From: Streptomyces sp. ISL-11
GTDB taxonomy: Bacteria; Actinomycetota; Actinomycetes; Streptomycetales; Streptomycetaceae
DNA: 47,132 nucleotides
Direction: 5' to 3'
Assembly: GCF_018614525.1 (NCBI RefSeq)
Contig: NZ_JAGGOL010000019.1
Location: 1-47,132, forward strand
Shown here: in pieces, positions 31,999 through 39,824 of the stretch
How positions within the stretch are numbered: position 1 is the first letter of the stretch
Layout of the letters: every line of letters starts with the position of its first letter
Made by a program: the position numbers and the translations under genes
The notes under the pieces: generated by a model
Told to the model about the DNA's origin: nothing
The model's database searches: none
What the model saw: only the letters and a program-made list of their open reading frames with translations

Positions 31999-33612
31999 AT
32001 GACGGAATTCAGTATTGAGGCGGTGAGGGAGGTACCGGTCAACTCGCCGCCTGTCCCCGCTTCCTCCCGGCTGCCGGAGCAGGGCCCGGCGGCGCTGCCA
32101 GGTGTTCCGCTGGCCGTAGCGGGAGCCAACGCCGTAGGAGCGGTCACGGCCGGCGCCTTATCCGTCGGCGGACCGGTCGGGCTGGCCGCTGTCGGTGTGG
32201 TTGCCGGGGCGACGGCCGTAGGTGGCCTGGCCCGCCGGGCCGCCCGCCGCCGGACCTCAGCACGCACTCCCGGTATGGCGGGCAGGGCCCTTCGGTCTGC
32301 CGCGAGGCACCGTGGAGCGCTCGGGCACCGTGGCCGTAGTACGTCCGCGGTCCCGGCCGCACGGGGCGGCAATCGCGCCGGCCGCGCATCCCGCCCGGCG
32401 TTCGGTTCGGGACGCGCCGCTGGTCCCGCAGCTGCTCGCGCCACCCGTTCCTCCCGGGGCGGCGCGAAGGCGGGCAGGGTTGCGGCCAGGCATACCGCTA
32501 CCTCCCCAGGTGCCCGGAGCGCGGGTTCGCTGTTGGGGCGTGGTGGTGGCGGGTGGTCTGCTGACCGGCACGGTAGGGGGGCCGCCGGGAAGCCGGTGAG
32601 CTTGTCGAAGCCCCCTGCGAGCGGGGGCGGTCGCCGGGGTCGGCTCGGAGGCGCTGGCCGTACCGCGAGCCGCGCGGCCAGCGGTGCCCGTCATGCCGCT
32701 GGGCGTGCCGGTCGCGCCGCCGCGGGGGCCGTCCGCTCCGGGCGGGCCCACTGGCAGGCAGGCGCCCCTGCCCGTACCGCGAAGGCCGCCGGGCGCTCTG
32801 CCGTCCGGGGGGCGAAAGGTGAGGCCAAAGCCCGTAAGCAAGCCGGAATCACTCCTCCGGGCGGTGCCGCGAAGGCTCCGGCGAGCACCCGAGCGCAGGG
32901 GCGGGCGTTGCGACGTTCGGCGTTGCGGCACGGGGCGCGGATGGCCGGTTCGGCGGCCATAGCCGGGGGTGTGGGACTGGTGTCCGCGCTGTGGAACATT
33001 CGACAGCCCGGTCGAGCCTCGCGTCACATGCGCACGGTGTGGGCCCGACTGGCGGGGCGTGCGCGCAAGGTGCGGGCCCGGCGTGATGCTGCGATCCGCG
33101 GCACGAACGGACCGGGCACCGTGCCGGTGCCGGGCGAGCGCACCAATGACCCCCGCCGCGTCCGCAAGGCCCCGCCCGTTCCGGCCGGGGCAGGACGTGC
33201 GACGCGGCGGGTGCATCTCGGCAAGACCATTCGTGAGGGAGACCGCCAGATGTCCGAGTCCGGTACCGCCTTCGTCCGCTTGTCGGATGCCGCCGAGGTG
33301 ATGCTCCAGGCAGCGTCCACGTTCGACCCCGAGCACATGGCCGAGTTCCAACACCTGATCGATGACCTGCCGGAGGCCATGACCACCGTTCAGGAAACGC
33401 TGCGGGTCCTGGCCGAACTCGCCGACGAGAAACTGCCCGTGAACCCGGCGGTGACCGAGGAGATCGGTGAGGGCTACCGGGTGATGAACAGGGTTGTCAC
33501 CGCCCTGGAAGAAGTAGGCACCGTCTACCGGCGGGTCCACGCCGACGACATCGAGCGCAACGAGAACCCCCGCAACGGCATCGACGGCGAACGCCGCTGG
33601 AACGTCGGCTGA
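31999..33612 (+). CDS. Large basic, low-complexity Spd-like transfer protein
   Basis: A 537-residue protein. After a short N-terminus there is a hydrophobic region (GVPLAVAGANAVGAVTAGALSVGGPVGLAAVGVVAGATAVGGLA), then ~300 residues of Arg/Ala/Gly-rich low-complexity sequence. A second hydrophobic stretch (MAGSAAIAGGVGLVSALW) comes next, and a well-ordered acidic helical C-terminus of ~110 residues (FVRLSDAAEVMLQAASTFDPEHMAEFQHLIDDLPEAMTTVQETLRVLAELADE). The basic region could bind DNA or peptidoglycan, as SpdB-type proteins do. GGAGG 8 bases before ATG 31999 favours it over ATG 31984. It sits directly before the translocase gene. Confidence 0.72.
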   Translation: MTEFSIEAVREVPVNSPPVPASSRLPEQGPAALPGVPLAVAGANAVGAVTAGALSVGGPVGLAAVGVVAGATAVGGLARRAARRRTSARTPGMAGRALRSAARHRGALGHRGRSTSAVPAARGGNRAGRASRPAFGSGRAAGPAAARATRSSRGGAKAGRVAARHTATSPGARSAGSLLGRGGGGWSADRHGRGAAGKPVSLSKPPASGGGRRGRLGGAGRTASRAASGARHAAGRAGRAAAGAVRSGRAHWQAGAPARTAKAAGRSAVRGAKGEAKARKQAGITPPGGAAKAPASTRAQGRALRRSALRHGARMAGSAAIAGGVGLVSALWNIRQPGRASRHMRTVWARLAGRARKVRARRDAAIRGTNGPGTVPVPGERTNDPRRVRKAPPVPAGAGRATRRVHLGKTIREGDRQMSESGTAFVRLSDAAEVMLQAASTFDPEHMAEFQHLIDDLPEAMTTVQETLRVLAELADEKLPVNPAVTEEIGEGYRVMNRVVTALEEVGTVYRRVHADDIERNENPRNGIDGERRWNVG

Positions 33613-33643
33613 CCCTGCTGCCCGCAACCCCAACGCACGTCTC

Positions 33644-33668
33644 CGGCCCCCGCAACCTGCGGGGGCCG
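33644..33668 (+). terminator. Intrinsic terminator/attenuator before traB
   Basis: A perfect 11-bp stem (CGGCCCCCGCA, loop acc, complement) is followed by CTCCTTTT. It lies between the Spd-like gene and the translocase gene, so translocase expression may need readthrough or its own promoter. Confidence 0.8.
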
Positions 33669-33690
33669 CTCCTTTTCAGGAAAGGACGCG

Positions 33691-35808
33691 ATGAGCAGCA
33701 AGAACCGCACATCACGGGTGGACTGGAGCGCCGGGCACGGCGTCTTGTCCGGCACCCTCAACGGCACAGCCGCAACCTTCGTTACCACCTCGCTCGTGCA
33801 CACCGCCGGGATGTCCGCCGCGTGGGCCCTGGCTGCTGGCGTGGCCGGGGCGCTGGGCACCACCGCAACGGCACTGCGCCAGCGGCTGACCTGGGCGACC
33901 CTCGGCTTCCGCGCTTCCTGCTGGGCGACCGCGGGAGCCTGGTCCTCCTGGGCGCTGACCTCCGGCGGACCGACCACGCTCCCGGCCCTCGGCTCGCTGG
34001 CCGTCGCCGGGGTGGCCGCCGGCACGATGGCCGTCGGGTTCGCCGCGCACGAGGAGAGCGAGCAGGCCCGCCGGGCGATGCTGCTGACATTCGGGGCCCG
34101 GCGGGCGCTGGCTGTCGAGTGGATCGAGCGGATCGCCCGGGTCTGCCGCGTCGAGGACGTGGATATCGTCGCGATCGAGAACTGGCCCTCCGGCATGGGC
34201 TACACCGTCGAGCTCAAGCTCCCCGAGGGCGGCACGACCCGCAAGGCGATCGCCGACCGGGCTGACGCGCTTGCCTCGGACCTGGATCTGCCCAACGGGT
34301 GCGGGATCAGCGTCCACGACGGCATGACCCGCCGCCTGGTCCTGATCAAGGTCACCACCAAGAGCCTGGCAGGAGCCGAAATGCCCTTCCCTGACGGGGA
34401 AATGGCTCAAGTGACGTCGGTCAACAACCCGGTTCCGGTCGCGCTGCTCTCCGATGGCGGGCGGGCGGAGCTGGACATGCGCCAGGCATCCACCGTCGTC
34501 GCCGGGCCGACCGGAACAGGCAAAACCAACTGGCTCCACCACCTCATCGCCCGCCTGAACCAGACCAACGACACCTTGGTGTGGGTCATCGACCTCAACG
34601 GTGGCAGCATCGGCCTGCCCTGGCTCCACGCCTGGCGCGAAGCCCAGCAAAGGCGCCAAGGCTCCCGCTGGGCCGGGGCCGACATCCCGGTGCCCGGGGT
34701 GGACTGGGTGGCCAGTACCCCGGCCGAGGCCACGAGGATGCTCAAAGCGGCGGTGCGGATCGCCAAGCAGCGCAAGGTCGCCTACCAGGCCCACATGCGC
34801 GAGGAGGACGACGACAAGCTTCCCGTCGGCCCGGACGTGCCGGAGATCGTCATCGTCGTGGACGAGGGCGCCGAAGTCGCCGCCACCCGCGAGGCAAAAG
34901 CGGTCCTCGCTGGCGTCTCGGAGGTCATCCGCATCGCCCGCGCGATGGCGATCCGGGCGGTCGTCTCGGTCCTGCGCGTCACGCAGGATGTGCTGCCCGA
35001 TCCGATGGTCCGCAAGATGGCCTCCAACCGGGTCTGCACCGGCGCAACCGAGGACAGCGAACTCGGCCACTTCTACGGCTGGCGGGCCCTGTCGGCGGAG
35101 AACTCCTTCGACGGCCCCGGATCCGTCCTGGTCGGCGTCGAGGGCAAGCAGCCCAACACCGCCCGCCACTGGCGCATGACCCCCAGCCTTATCGAAGAAG
35201 TCTGCGCGACCACCGCACACCGCCGTCCCGCCCTGGACGCCCCCTCGCTCACCGCGGCCGGCAAGGACTACGAGGAGAGGTGGACGCTGGAGCGATGCGG
35301 CCACCTCTGGGCTCCCGAGCACGTCACCGCCGGAGCCCCCGACACCACCGGCACAGCGGCCGCGGGGAGCGGGGCCCGGCAGTGGAAGGCAACCGCTGAT
35401 TGGGACACCCCCCGCTCCACCGATCACCTGCCCACCCCCGGCGCGGACGAACTGGAGCAGCTCTTCCGCCTTCCCGCCGCCAACCCCCACGCCAGCACAT
35501 CAACCCGGGAGGACGGTACGGACTGGTCCGACCCCTCCACCTGGACCACCGGCCGCGGGCCCGCCGAGCCCGAGCAGCCCGACGCGCGCCAGGCCGCGCT
35601 CATGCTGCTCGTGACCGCAGGACCGGAAGGCACCGGTGCCTCCGCCATGGAACGGGCCCTGAAAGACACCTTCGGCACCCGCCGCCCCGTGATCCAGCGC
35701 TGGCTCAAGGAATGGGCCGAAGCCGGTGAAATCATCCGCATCGGCGAGGGCAGCAAAGCCCGCTACGTCCACCGTCAGCACGCCCCGGACAACGGCCCGC
35801 AGGACTGA
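33691..35808 (+). CDS. traB: TraB/FtsK-SpoIIIE-type DNA translocase
   Basis: A 705-residue conjugative motor. The N-terminus has membrane helices (~27-50 and ~75-115). The FtsK-like ATPase core shows Walker A GPTGTGKT (272-279) and Walker B IVIVVDEGAE (D391, E392). A C-terminal winged helix (QAALMLLVTAGPEGTGASAMERALKDTFGTRRPVIQRWLKEWAEAGEIIRIGEG, ~630-690) corresponds to the domain that in TraB proteins recognises short repeats at clt. Such hexamers transfer double-stranded plasmid DNA between mycelia without nicking. A repeat cluster follows directly at 35823-35954. AGGAAAGGA precedes the ATG. Confidence 0.93.
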   Translation: MSSKNRTSRVDWSAGHGVLSGTLNGTAATFVTTSLVHTAGMSAAWALAAGVAGALGTTATALRQRLTWATLGFRASCWATAGAWSSWALTSGGPTTLPALGSLAVAGVAAGTMAVGFAAHEESEQARRAMLLTFGARRALAVEWIERIARVCRVEDVDIVAIENWPSGMGYTVELKLPEGGTTRKAIADRADALASDLDLPNGCGISVHDGMTRRLVLIKVTTKSLAGAEMPFPDGEMAQVTSVNNPVPVALLSDGGRAELDMRQASTVVAGPTGTGKTNWLHHLIARLNQTNDTLVWVIDLNGGSIGLPWLHAWREAQQRRQGSRWAGADIPVPGVDWVASTPAEATRMLKAAVRIAKQRKVAYQAHMREEDDDKLPVGPDVPEIVIVVDEGAEVAATREAKAVLAGVSEVIRIARAMAIRAVVSVLRVTQDVLPDPMVRKMASNRVCTGATEDSELGHFYGWRALSAENSFDGPGSVLVGVEGKQPNTARHWRMTPSLIEEVCATTAHRRPALDAPSLTAAGKDYEERWTLERCGHLWAPEHVTAGAPDTTGTAAAGSGARQWKATADWDTPRSTDHLPTPGADELEQLFRLPAANPHASTSTREDGTDWSDPSTWTTGRGPAEPEQPDARQAALMLLVTAGPEGTGASAMERALKDTFGTRRPVIQRWLKEWAEAGEIIRIGEGSKARYVHRQHAPDNGPQD

Positions 35809-35822
35809 CCTCCGCCCCCTGT

Positions 35823-35954
35823 CTGTCACCTGTCACCGCCGCCCTGCGTGCCCCTCCCACGGCGGTCACGGATGCCTGTACCCCCTTTCTGACCTGCGAG
35901 TTACAGGTGACAGACAGGTGACAGGTGACAGACAGATGACAGGCCCAGTGACAG
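35823..35954. repeat. GTGACAG repeat cluster 3' of traB, candidate clt
   Basis: GTGACAG (one ATGACAG variant) occurs at 35907, 35918, 35925, 35936 and 35948, and as the complement at 35823 and 35830. The 245-base gap 35809-36054 has no other feature. Short direct repeats just behind the translocase gene are where plasmid TraB proteins are known to bind in related Streptomyces plasmids; assignment as clt is inference. Confidence 0.7.
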
Positions 35955-36054
35955 GCGGCAGACAGGCCCGCCAGCAGCACCCACACGCCCCCGGACGGCC
36001 CCCTGACACCAGCGCGGCCGGCCCCGCTACTGGTCCCACGAACGGAGATCCGCT

Positions 36055-36249
36055 GTGACCCTCACCCTGTCCGCCGTCGCGATCCTCGCCGTCGCCGCCT
36101 TCTTCATCCTGCGCTCGCGCTACGTCGGCCCTGGCAGCGCGATCGTGCTGTTCCTCTTCGGCTTCTTCACCGCCGGCACCGGCGCCTCCGGCCCCATCAA
36201 CCGCTTGTGCGCCGCACTCGTCCACGCCATCCCGAGCCTGACCTCCTGA
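36055..36249 (+). CDS. Small two-helix membrane protein (Spd-like)
   Basis: A 64-residue protein with a GTG start (MTLTLSAVAILAVAAFFILRSRYVGPGSAIVLFLFGFFTAGTGASGPINRLCAALVHAIPSLTS). Two hydrophobic segments are separated by a short basic loop. The size and place just after the translocase and before a second small membrane protein match the spdC/spdD-type genes of AICEs, thought to aid septal crossing. No catalytic residues. Confidence 0.72.
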   Translation: MTLTLSAVAILAVAAFFILRSRYVGPGSAIVLFLFGFFTAGTGASGPINRLCAALVHAIPSLTS

Positions 36250-36260
36250 CAGGAGAACCC

Positions 36261-36572
36261 ATGCGCCCCGAACCCCCGCCCAACGTCACGTTAGGCCCGA
36301 TGGCCCCGCACATCCCCGCCGACATCTACCGCCAGGCCGGCGGCCGCCCCTTCGTCATCGTCCAGGCCGCCCCCACCCCCACACACTCCGCCCGCTCCTA
36401 CGCCGGCCCCGTGGCGGTTGGCCTGGGAATCGCTCTGGCCCTGATGGGCTTCGTCGCTGCCGCGCTCGCGCTGTTTGAGTTCGCGCTACGCACCGCGGCC
36501 GTCGTCGGCTCCCTGACCGGCCCGATCGGCGTGGGTCTCGGTCTCAAGATCTTCCACCCCAAGTCCAAGTAA
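36261..36572 (+). CDS. Small membrane protein (Spd-like)
   Basis: A 103-residue protein from ATG 36261, with AGGAG upstream. A polar Pro-rich N-terminus of ~50 residues precedes two hydrophobic helices (YAGPVAVGLGIALALMGFVAAALALFEFAL and AAVVGSLTGPIGVGLGLKIF). It lies between the preceding 64-residue membrane protein and ssb, all in the same direction. It is most likely one of the small membrane spread proteins of AICEs. Confidence 0.72.
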   Translation: MRPEPPPNVTLGPMAPHIPADIYRQAGGRPFVIVQAAPTPTHSARSYAGPVAVGLGIALALMGFVAAALALFEFALRTAAVVGSLTGPIGVGLGLKIFHPKSK

Positions 36573-36595
36573 CCGACCGGAGAAGGAGAACGCTC

Positions 36596-37048
36596 ATGTC
36601 GTTCGGAGAGACCCCGATCACCGTCGTCGGCAACCTCACCGCGGATCCGGAGCTGAAGTTCACCGACTCCGGTCACGCGCTGGCGAAGTTCACCGTCGCC
36701 TCCACCCCGCGCACCTTCGACAAGGACAGCGGACAGTGGCGCGATGGCACCAGCACGTTCTTCCGCTGCGCCGCCTGGCGCACCCTGGCCGAACACATCG
36801 CTGAAAGCCTGACCAAGGGCTCCCGCGTGGTGCTGTCCGGCCGGATCCGTCAGCACGACTGGAAGACCCCGGAAGGCGAGAACCGCTCCATGCTCGCCGT
36901 CGAAGTCGACGAGATCGGCGCCTCCCTGCGCTTCACCACCGTGAGCATCGACGGCAAGCGCATGAACAAGACCGACGGCATCGACGACGCGTGGACCACG
37001 GCCGGCACACCGGCGGGCCCGAAGTTCAGCGCTGAGCCGCCGTTCTAG
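36596..37048 (+). CDS. ssb: Single-stranded DNA-binding protein
   Basis: A 150-residue SSB with a complete OB fold (ITVVGNLTADPELKFTDSGHALAKFTVASTPRTFDKDSGQWRDGTSTFFRCAAWRTLAEHIAESLTKGSRVVLSGRIRQHDWKTPEGENRSMLAVEVDEIG). The C-terminus ends SAEPPF, close to the PPF tip that recruits partner proteins, but the flanking tail is short and less acidic than in chromosomal SSB. It would protect single strands during replication of the excised element. GGAGAAGGAG precedes the ATG. Confidence 0.95.
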   Translation: MSFGETPITVVGNLTADPELKFTDSGHALAKFTVASTPRTFDKDSGQWRDGTSTFFRCAAWRTLAEHIAESLTKGSRVVLSGRIRQHDWKTPEGENRSMLAVEVDEIGASLRFTTVSIDGKRMNKTDGIDDAWTTAGTPAGPKFSAEPPF

Positions 37049-37050
37049 AT

Positions 37051-37110
37051 ACGCCCGGGGCGGCCGCCTCTCACCACAAGACCACGGCCGCCCCGGCTTC
37101 CCCGTCCCTG
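37051..37110 (+). repeat. 60-nt stem-loop repeat, copy B (before the methyltransferase gene)
   Basis: Begins 3 bases after the ssb stop. Here the stem is an uninterrupted 12 bp (CCGGGGCGGCCG and complement), because changes relative to copies A and C replace a C-A mismatch with a pair. It ends 23 bases before the GTG at 37134. Confidence 0.9.
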
Positions 37111-37133
37111 CAACTCGACAGGAGGGGCCAGCA

Positions 37134-38558
37134 GTGCTGACCTTGACCGATCTCTTTTGCGGCGCCGGCGGTTCCTCCACCGGCGCCGTCGCTGTACCGG
37201 GCGTGCGGGTACGCATGGCCGCCAACCATGCCCGGCACGCCGTCGACACCCACCAGGCGAATCATCCCGAGGCCGATCACGACTGCGCGGACCTCTCGCA
37301 GGTGGAACCCAGCCGGTACCCGACAACGGACATCCTCTGGGCGTCCCCGGAGTGCACCAACCACTCCATCGCCAAAGGGCGCCGGCGCGGTCACGGGGCT
37401 CACGGCGACGGCTTGTTCGCCGAAAGCGGCGCCGACGAAGCAGCGATCCGCTCACGGGCCACCATGCACGACGTCCCCCGGTTCGCCGAGGTCCACCGCT
37501 ACCGGGCGATCATCGTCGAGAACGTGGTCGACGCCTACTGGTGGGGCCCCGAATCCGCGCGCGGCGCCGCCTTCCAGGCGTGGCTGTCCACGCTGCACGC
37601 CTGGGGGTACGAGCACCGCATCGTGTGGATGAACTCCATGCACGCCACCGCCTACGGCCCACCCGCCCCGCAGTCCCGTGACCGCATGTACGTGGTCCTG
37701 TGGCGCAAGGGCGAGAGCGCCCCGGACTTCGATAAATGGACTCGCCCCACGGCCATCTGCCCCGACCACGGGCAGGTGCGGGCGGTACAGGCGTTCAAGC
37801 GCACGGACCGCCGCTGGGGACGCTACGGTGCGCACGCTCAGTACGTGTGGCGCTGCCCGCGGGTGGAGTGCCGAAACACGGTCGTTGAGCCCGTGGTGCG
37901 AGCGGCGGCTGAGGCCATCGACTGGGACCTGCCCGCAACGGTGATCCGGGAGCGCTCCCGGCCGCTCGCGGCCGACACCATGCGGCGCATCCGTGCCGGG
38001 TTCCAAGCGTTCGCCGAACCGCTCACAGTCCCGGTCGAAGGGCGCGACGGCAAGAAGGCCGCACCCGCCACAGCGCCCCTGCGCACGGTCACCACCCGCA
38101 ATGAGACCGGGCTGGCACTGCCCCCGTACATGGTCGAAATGCGCGGCGGCGGCTCCTCGCACCGCGCCGTCACCCGCCCCCTGGCAACCGTGTGCGCCTC
38201 CGGCAACCACCACGGCGTCGTCACCGCGCCCGACATGATCCTGCCCTACTACGGCACCACCGCCTCCGCACAGCCGGCCGGGCGCCCCCTGCCCATGGTT
38301 ACCACCAGGGAGCGCCACGGCGCCCTCTACGGCGGAACCGTCAGCTCGGTGGAGGAGTGCCGGTTCAGGATGCTCGAACCGCACGAGTACGCGGCCGCCA
38401 TGGCCTTCCCCGACGACTACCGCCTGCTTGCCAACGACAAGCGCACCCGTGTCCTGATGCTCGGCAACGCCGTCACCCCGCCCGCCGCCCGCGACCTGAT
38501 CGCCATGGTCACCGAGGCCATCACCGGCACCGACCTCGAACCCGCCCGCGCTGCCTGA
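37134..38558 (+). CDS. DNA cytosine-5 methyltransferase
   Basis: A 474-residue enzyme. Motif I DLFCGAGGSS is at residues 6-15. Motif IV is ASPECTNHS with the catalytic Cys C74 in PEC rather than the usual PPC. Motif VI is VENV (E129). Motifs IX-X are represented by FRMLEPHEYAAAMAFPDDY and MLGNAVTPPAARDLI. The stretch between ~190 and 400 holds the target-recognition region. It transfers methyl from S-adenosylmethionine to cytosine in an unknown site. No restriction endonuclease gene is beside it, so it may shield the element from host restriction. It is bracketed by direct 60-nt repeats, suggesting a cassette. Confidence 0.92.
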   Translation: MLTLTDLFCGAGGSSTGAVAVPGVRVRMAANHARHAVDTHQANHPEADHDCADLSQVEPSRYPTTDILWASPECTNHSIAKGRRRGHGAHGDGLFAESGADEAAIRSRATMHDVPRFAEVHRYRAIIVENVVDAYWWGPESARGAAFQAWLSTLHAWGYEHRIVWMNSMHATAYGPPAPQSRDRMYVVLWRKGESAPDFDKWTRPTAICPDHGQVRAVQAFKRTDRRWGRYGAHAQYVWRCPRVECRNTVVEPVVRAAAEAIDWDLPATVIRERSRPLAADTMRRIRAGFQAFAEPLTVPVEGRDGKKAAPATAPLRTVTTRNETGLALPPYMVEMRGGGSSHRAVTRPLATVCASGNHHGVVTAPDMILPYYGTTASAQPAGRPLPMVTTRERHGALYGGTVSSVEECRFRMLEPHEYAAAMAFPDDYRLLANDKRTRVLMLGNAVTPPAARDLIAMVTEAITGTDLEPARAA

Positions 38559-38560
38559 AT

Positions 38561-38620
38561 ACGCCCGGGGCGGCCGCCTCTCACCACAAGACCGCGACCG
38601 CCCCGGCTTCTCCGTCCCTA
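38561..38620 (+). repeat. 60-nt stem-loop repeat, copy C (after the methyltransferase gene)
   Basis: Begins 2 bases after the methyltransferase stop and ends 21 bases before the ATG at 38642. It is nearly identical to copy A, with the 9-bp outer stem, a C-A mismatch, then 3 more pairs. Confidence 0.9.
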
Positions 38621-38641
38621 CAGAACAGGAGAACCCCCAGC

Positions 38642-38722
38642 ATGACGCAATCCACCTCGATCCGGCGAGCCCGCCCCCAATCACGGCTCCGCACCATGTC
38701 GGTGCTGGAGGCGGCGGCATGA
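38642..38722 (+). CDS. 26-residue leader-type small protein
   Basis: Frame MTQSTSIRRARPQSRLRTMSVLEAAA, with AGGAG 11 bases before the ATG. Its stop overlaps the Prim-Pol start as ATGA. The product is basic and too short to carry a known domain. It may couple translation to the Prim-Pol gene or be a regulatory leader peptide. Support is its ribosome site and exact overlap. Confidence 0.5.
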   Translation: MTQSTSIRRARPQSRLRTMSVLEAAA

Positions 38723-39597
38723 ACGGCGTAGGCCAGCACTTGCGGACGGCTCTGGAGTTGGCGCAGACGGGCGTGCCGGTGCTGCCTCTGCGCGCCGGGA
38801 AAGTGCCGTTCGGGAACTGCCGTGCGTGTGCAGATTGCGCGTGTGGCGGGCGGCCGCACATGAAGAGCGCGGGCACCTGCCTGTGCCCTGCTGTGTGTCA
38901 CGGCTGGGCGGCCGCCACCGCCGATCCGGCCGTGATCACCTCCCCACTCTGGGCTCCGGCGTGGCGTCAGGCTGCGGCCGTCGCCTACCACCCCGCGGGG
39001 GCGGGGCTCACCGTCGTGGACCTGGACAACCCTGAGGCGGTCGCTTGGGCACGTCAGACGCTGCCGGCCACCAGGACGGTGCCCACGACGCGCGGGGAGC
39101 ACTGGATCTATTTAGGGGCCATGCGATCGGCGAACGCAGTCCGATCCGGCGTGGACATCAAATCCCGCATGTCCTACGCCCGCTGGCTCGGACCCGGTCA
39201 CGGCGCCATGACGGATCTGCCGCATGCCGTGCGCGCCCTCGTCGAGCAGGAAGAAACCACCCCCGCCCGCAAGGGCGTGGTCTCTTCGCCCTTCGCGCGC
39301 GCCGCCTGGGACAGGACCGTGGCCACCGGGTGCCGGCACACCGAGAGCTACGTCCGTACCGGGCTCGAAAGGGGTCTGGCCCTGGTGCGAAGCCACACCG
39401 AGTCGGGCGCCGGATCCCAGGCATTCGGCGTCGCCCAGTTCCTGGGAGCCCTGCACACCCGCTGCCCGGGGCCGTGCGGTCTGGACGCCATCGGACGGGA
39501 GATCATCGCCGCTGCCATGGCCGTCGGCGTACCCGAGGCGTACGCGGAACGCGCCGTGGCCAATGGCCTCAGCACGGGTGCAGGGAGGACGACATGA
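38719..39597 (+). CDS. Bifunctional DNA primase/polymerase (Prim-Pol) domain protein
   Basis: A 292-residue archaeo-eukaryotic primase-type protein. The N-terminus has a Cys-rich zinc-like insertion (CRACADCACGG, CLCPAVCHG) common in this family in Streptomyces elements. Catalytic motifs are visible: GLTVVDLDN (DxD metal site), TTRGEHWIY (Arg/His) and GVDIKS. It would prime and possibly copy element DNA. A small frame and a DUF3987 helicase-like protein follow, each overlapped by four bases, so the three form one replication unit that replaces RepSA-type initiators of pSAM2. Confidence 0.9.
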   Translation: MNGVGQHLRTALELAQTGVPVLPLRAGKVPFGNCRACADCACGGRPHMKSAGTCLCPAVCHGWAAATADPAVITSPLWAPAWRQAAAVAYHPAGAGLTVVDLDNPEAVAWARQTLPATRTVPTTRGEHWIYLGAMRSANAVRSGVDIKSRMSYARWLGPGHGAMTDLPHAVRALVEQEETTPARKGVVSSPFARAAWDRTVATGCRHTESYVRTGLERGLALVRSHTESGAGSQAFGVAQFLGALHTRCPGPCGLDAIGREIIAAAMAVGVPEAYAERAVANGLSTGAGRTT

Positions 39598-39824
39598 CCT
39601 GCCGCGCGAGCAGCCTCACCGACTGGCCGCACCTCGCCGTCCAAGCCGGGCCCGCCAAGGCCCTGTGCGCCCCGAAGGGCGTCGCCCGTCAGGGCGTCCT
39701 TACAGTTCTTCGCCCTGACCCGCACCCGACCGGGCACAGCAACCACCGCGACGGCCACCGCCGCACCGCGGCCGGCAGCGCGGAAGGTGTCGCCCTCACC
39801 GCCGAGAGGAGGAAGAGCGCATGA
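39594..39824 (+). CDS. Small protein coupling Prim-Pol and helicase genes
   Basis: A 76-residue frame (MTCRASSLTDWPHLAVQAGPAKALCAPKGVARQGVLTVLRPDPHPTGHSNHRDGHRRTAAG...) overlaps both neighbours through ATGA junctions. No domain is recognised. The His/Arg-rich tail is suggestive of nucleic-acid contact only. The exact overlaps support it as translated. Confidence 0.58.
   Translation: MTCRASSLTDWPHLAVQAGPAKALCAPKGVARQGVLTVLRPDPHPTGHSNHRDGHRRTAAGSAEGVALTAERRKSA

Noticed and set aside
32257..33633. Minus-strand frame opposite the basic Spd-like gene
   Set aside because: No start signal or domain. The plus frame has an ordered C-terminal domain and a ribosome site, so the plus strand is preferred despite its low complexity.
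33691..35808. Chromosomal FtsK
   Set aside because: It lacks the long N-terminal four-helix and linker arrangement and lies among transfer genes; TraB is the better call.
37134..38558. Complete restriction-modification system
   Set aside because: No endonuclease-like gene adjoins the methyltransferase; the nuclease-NACHT gene is 12 kb away and of a different type.
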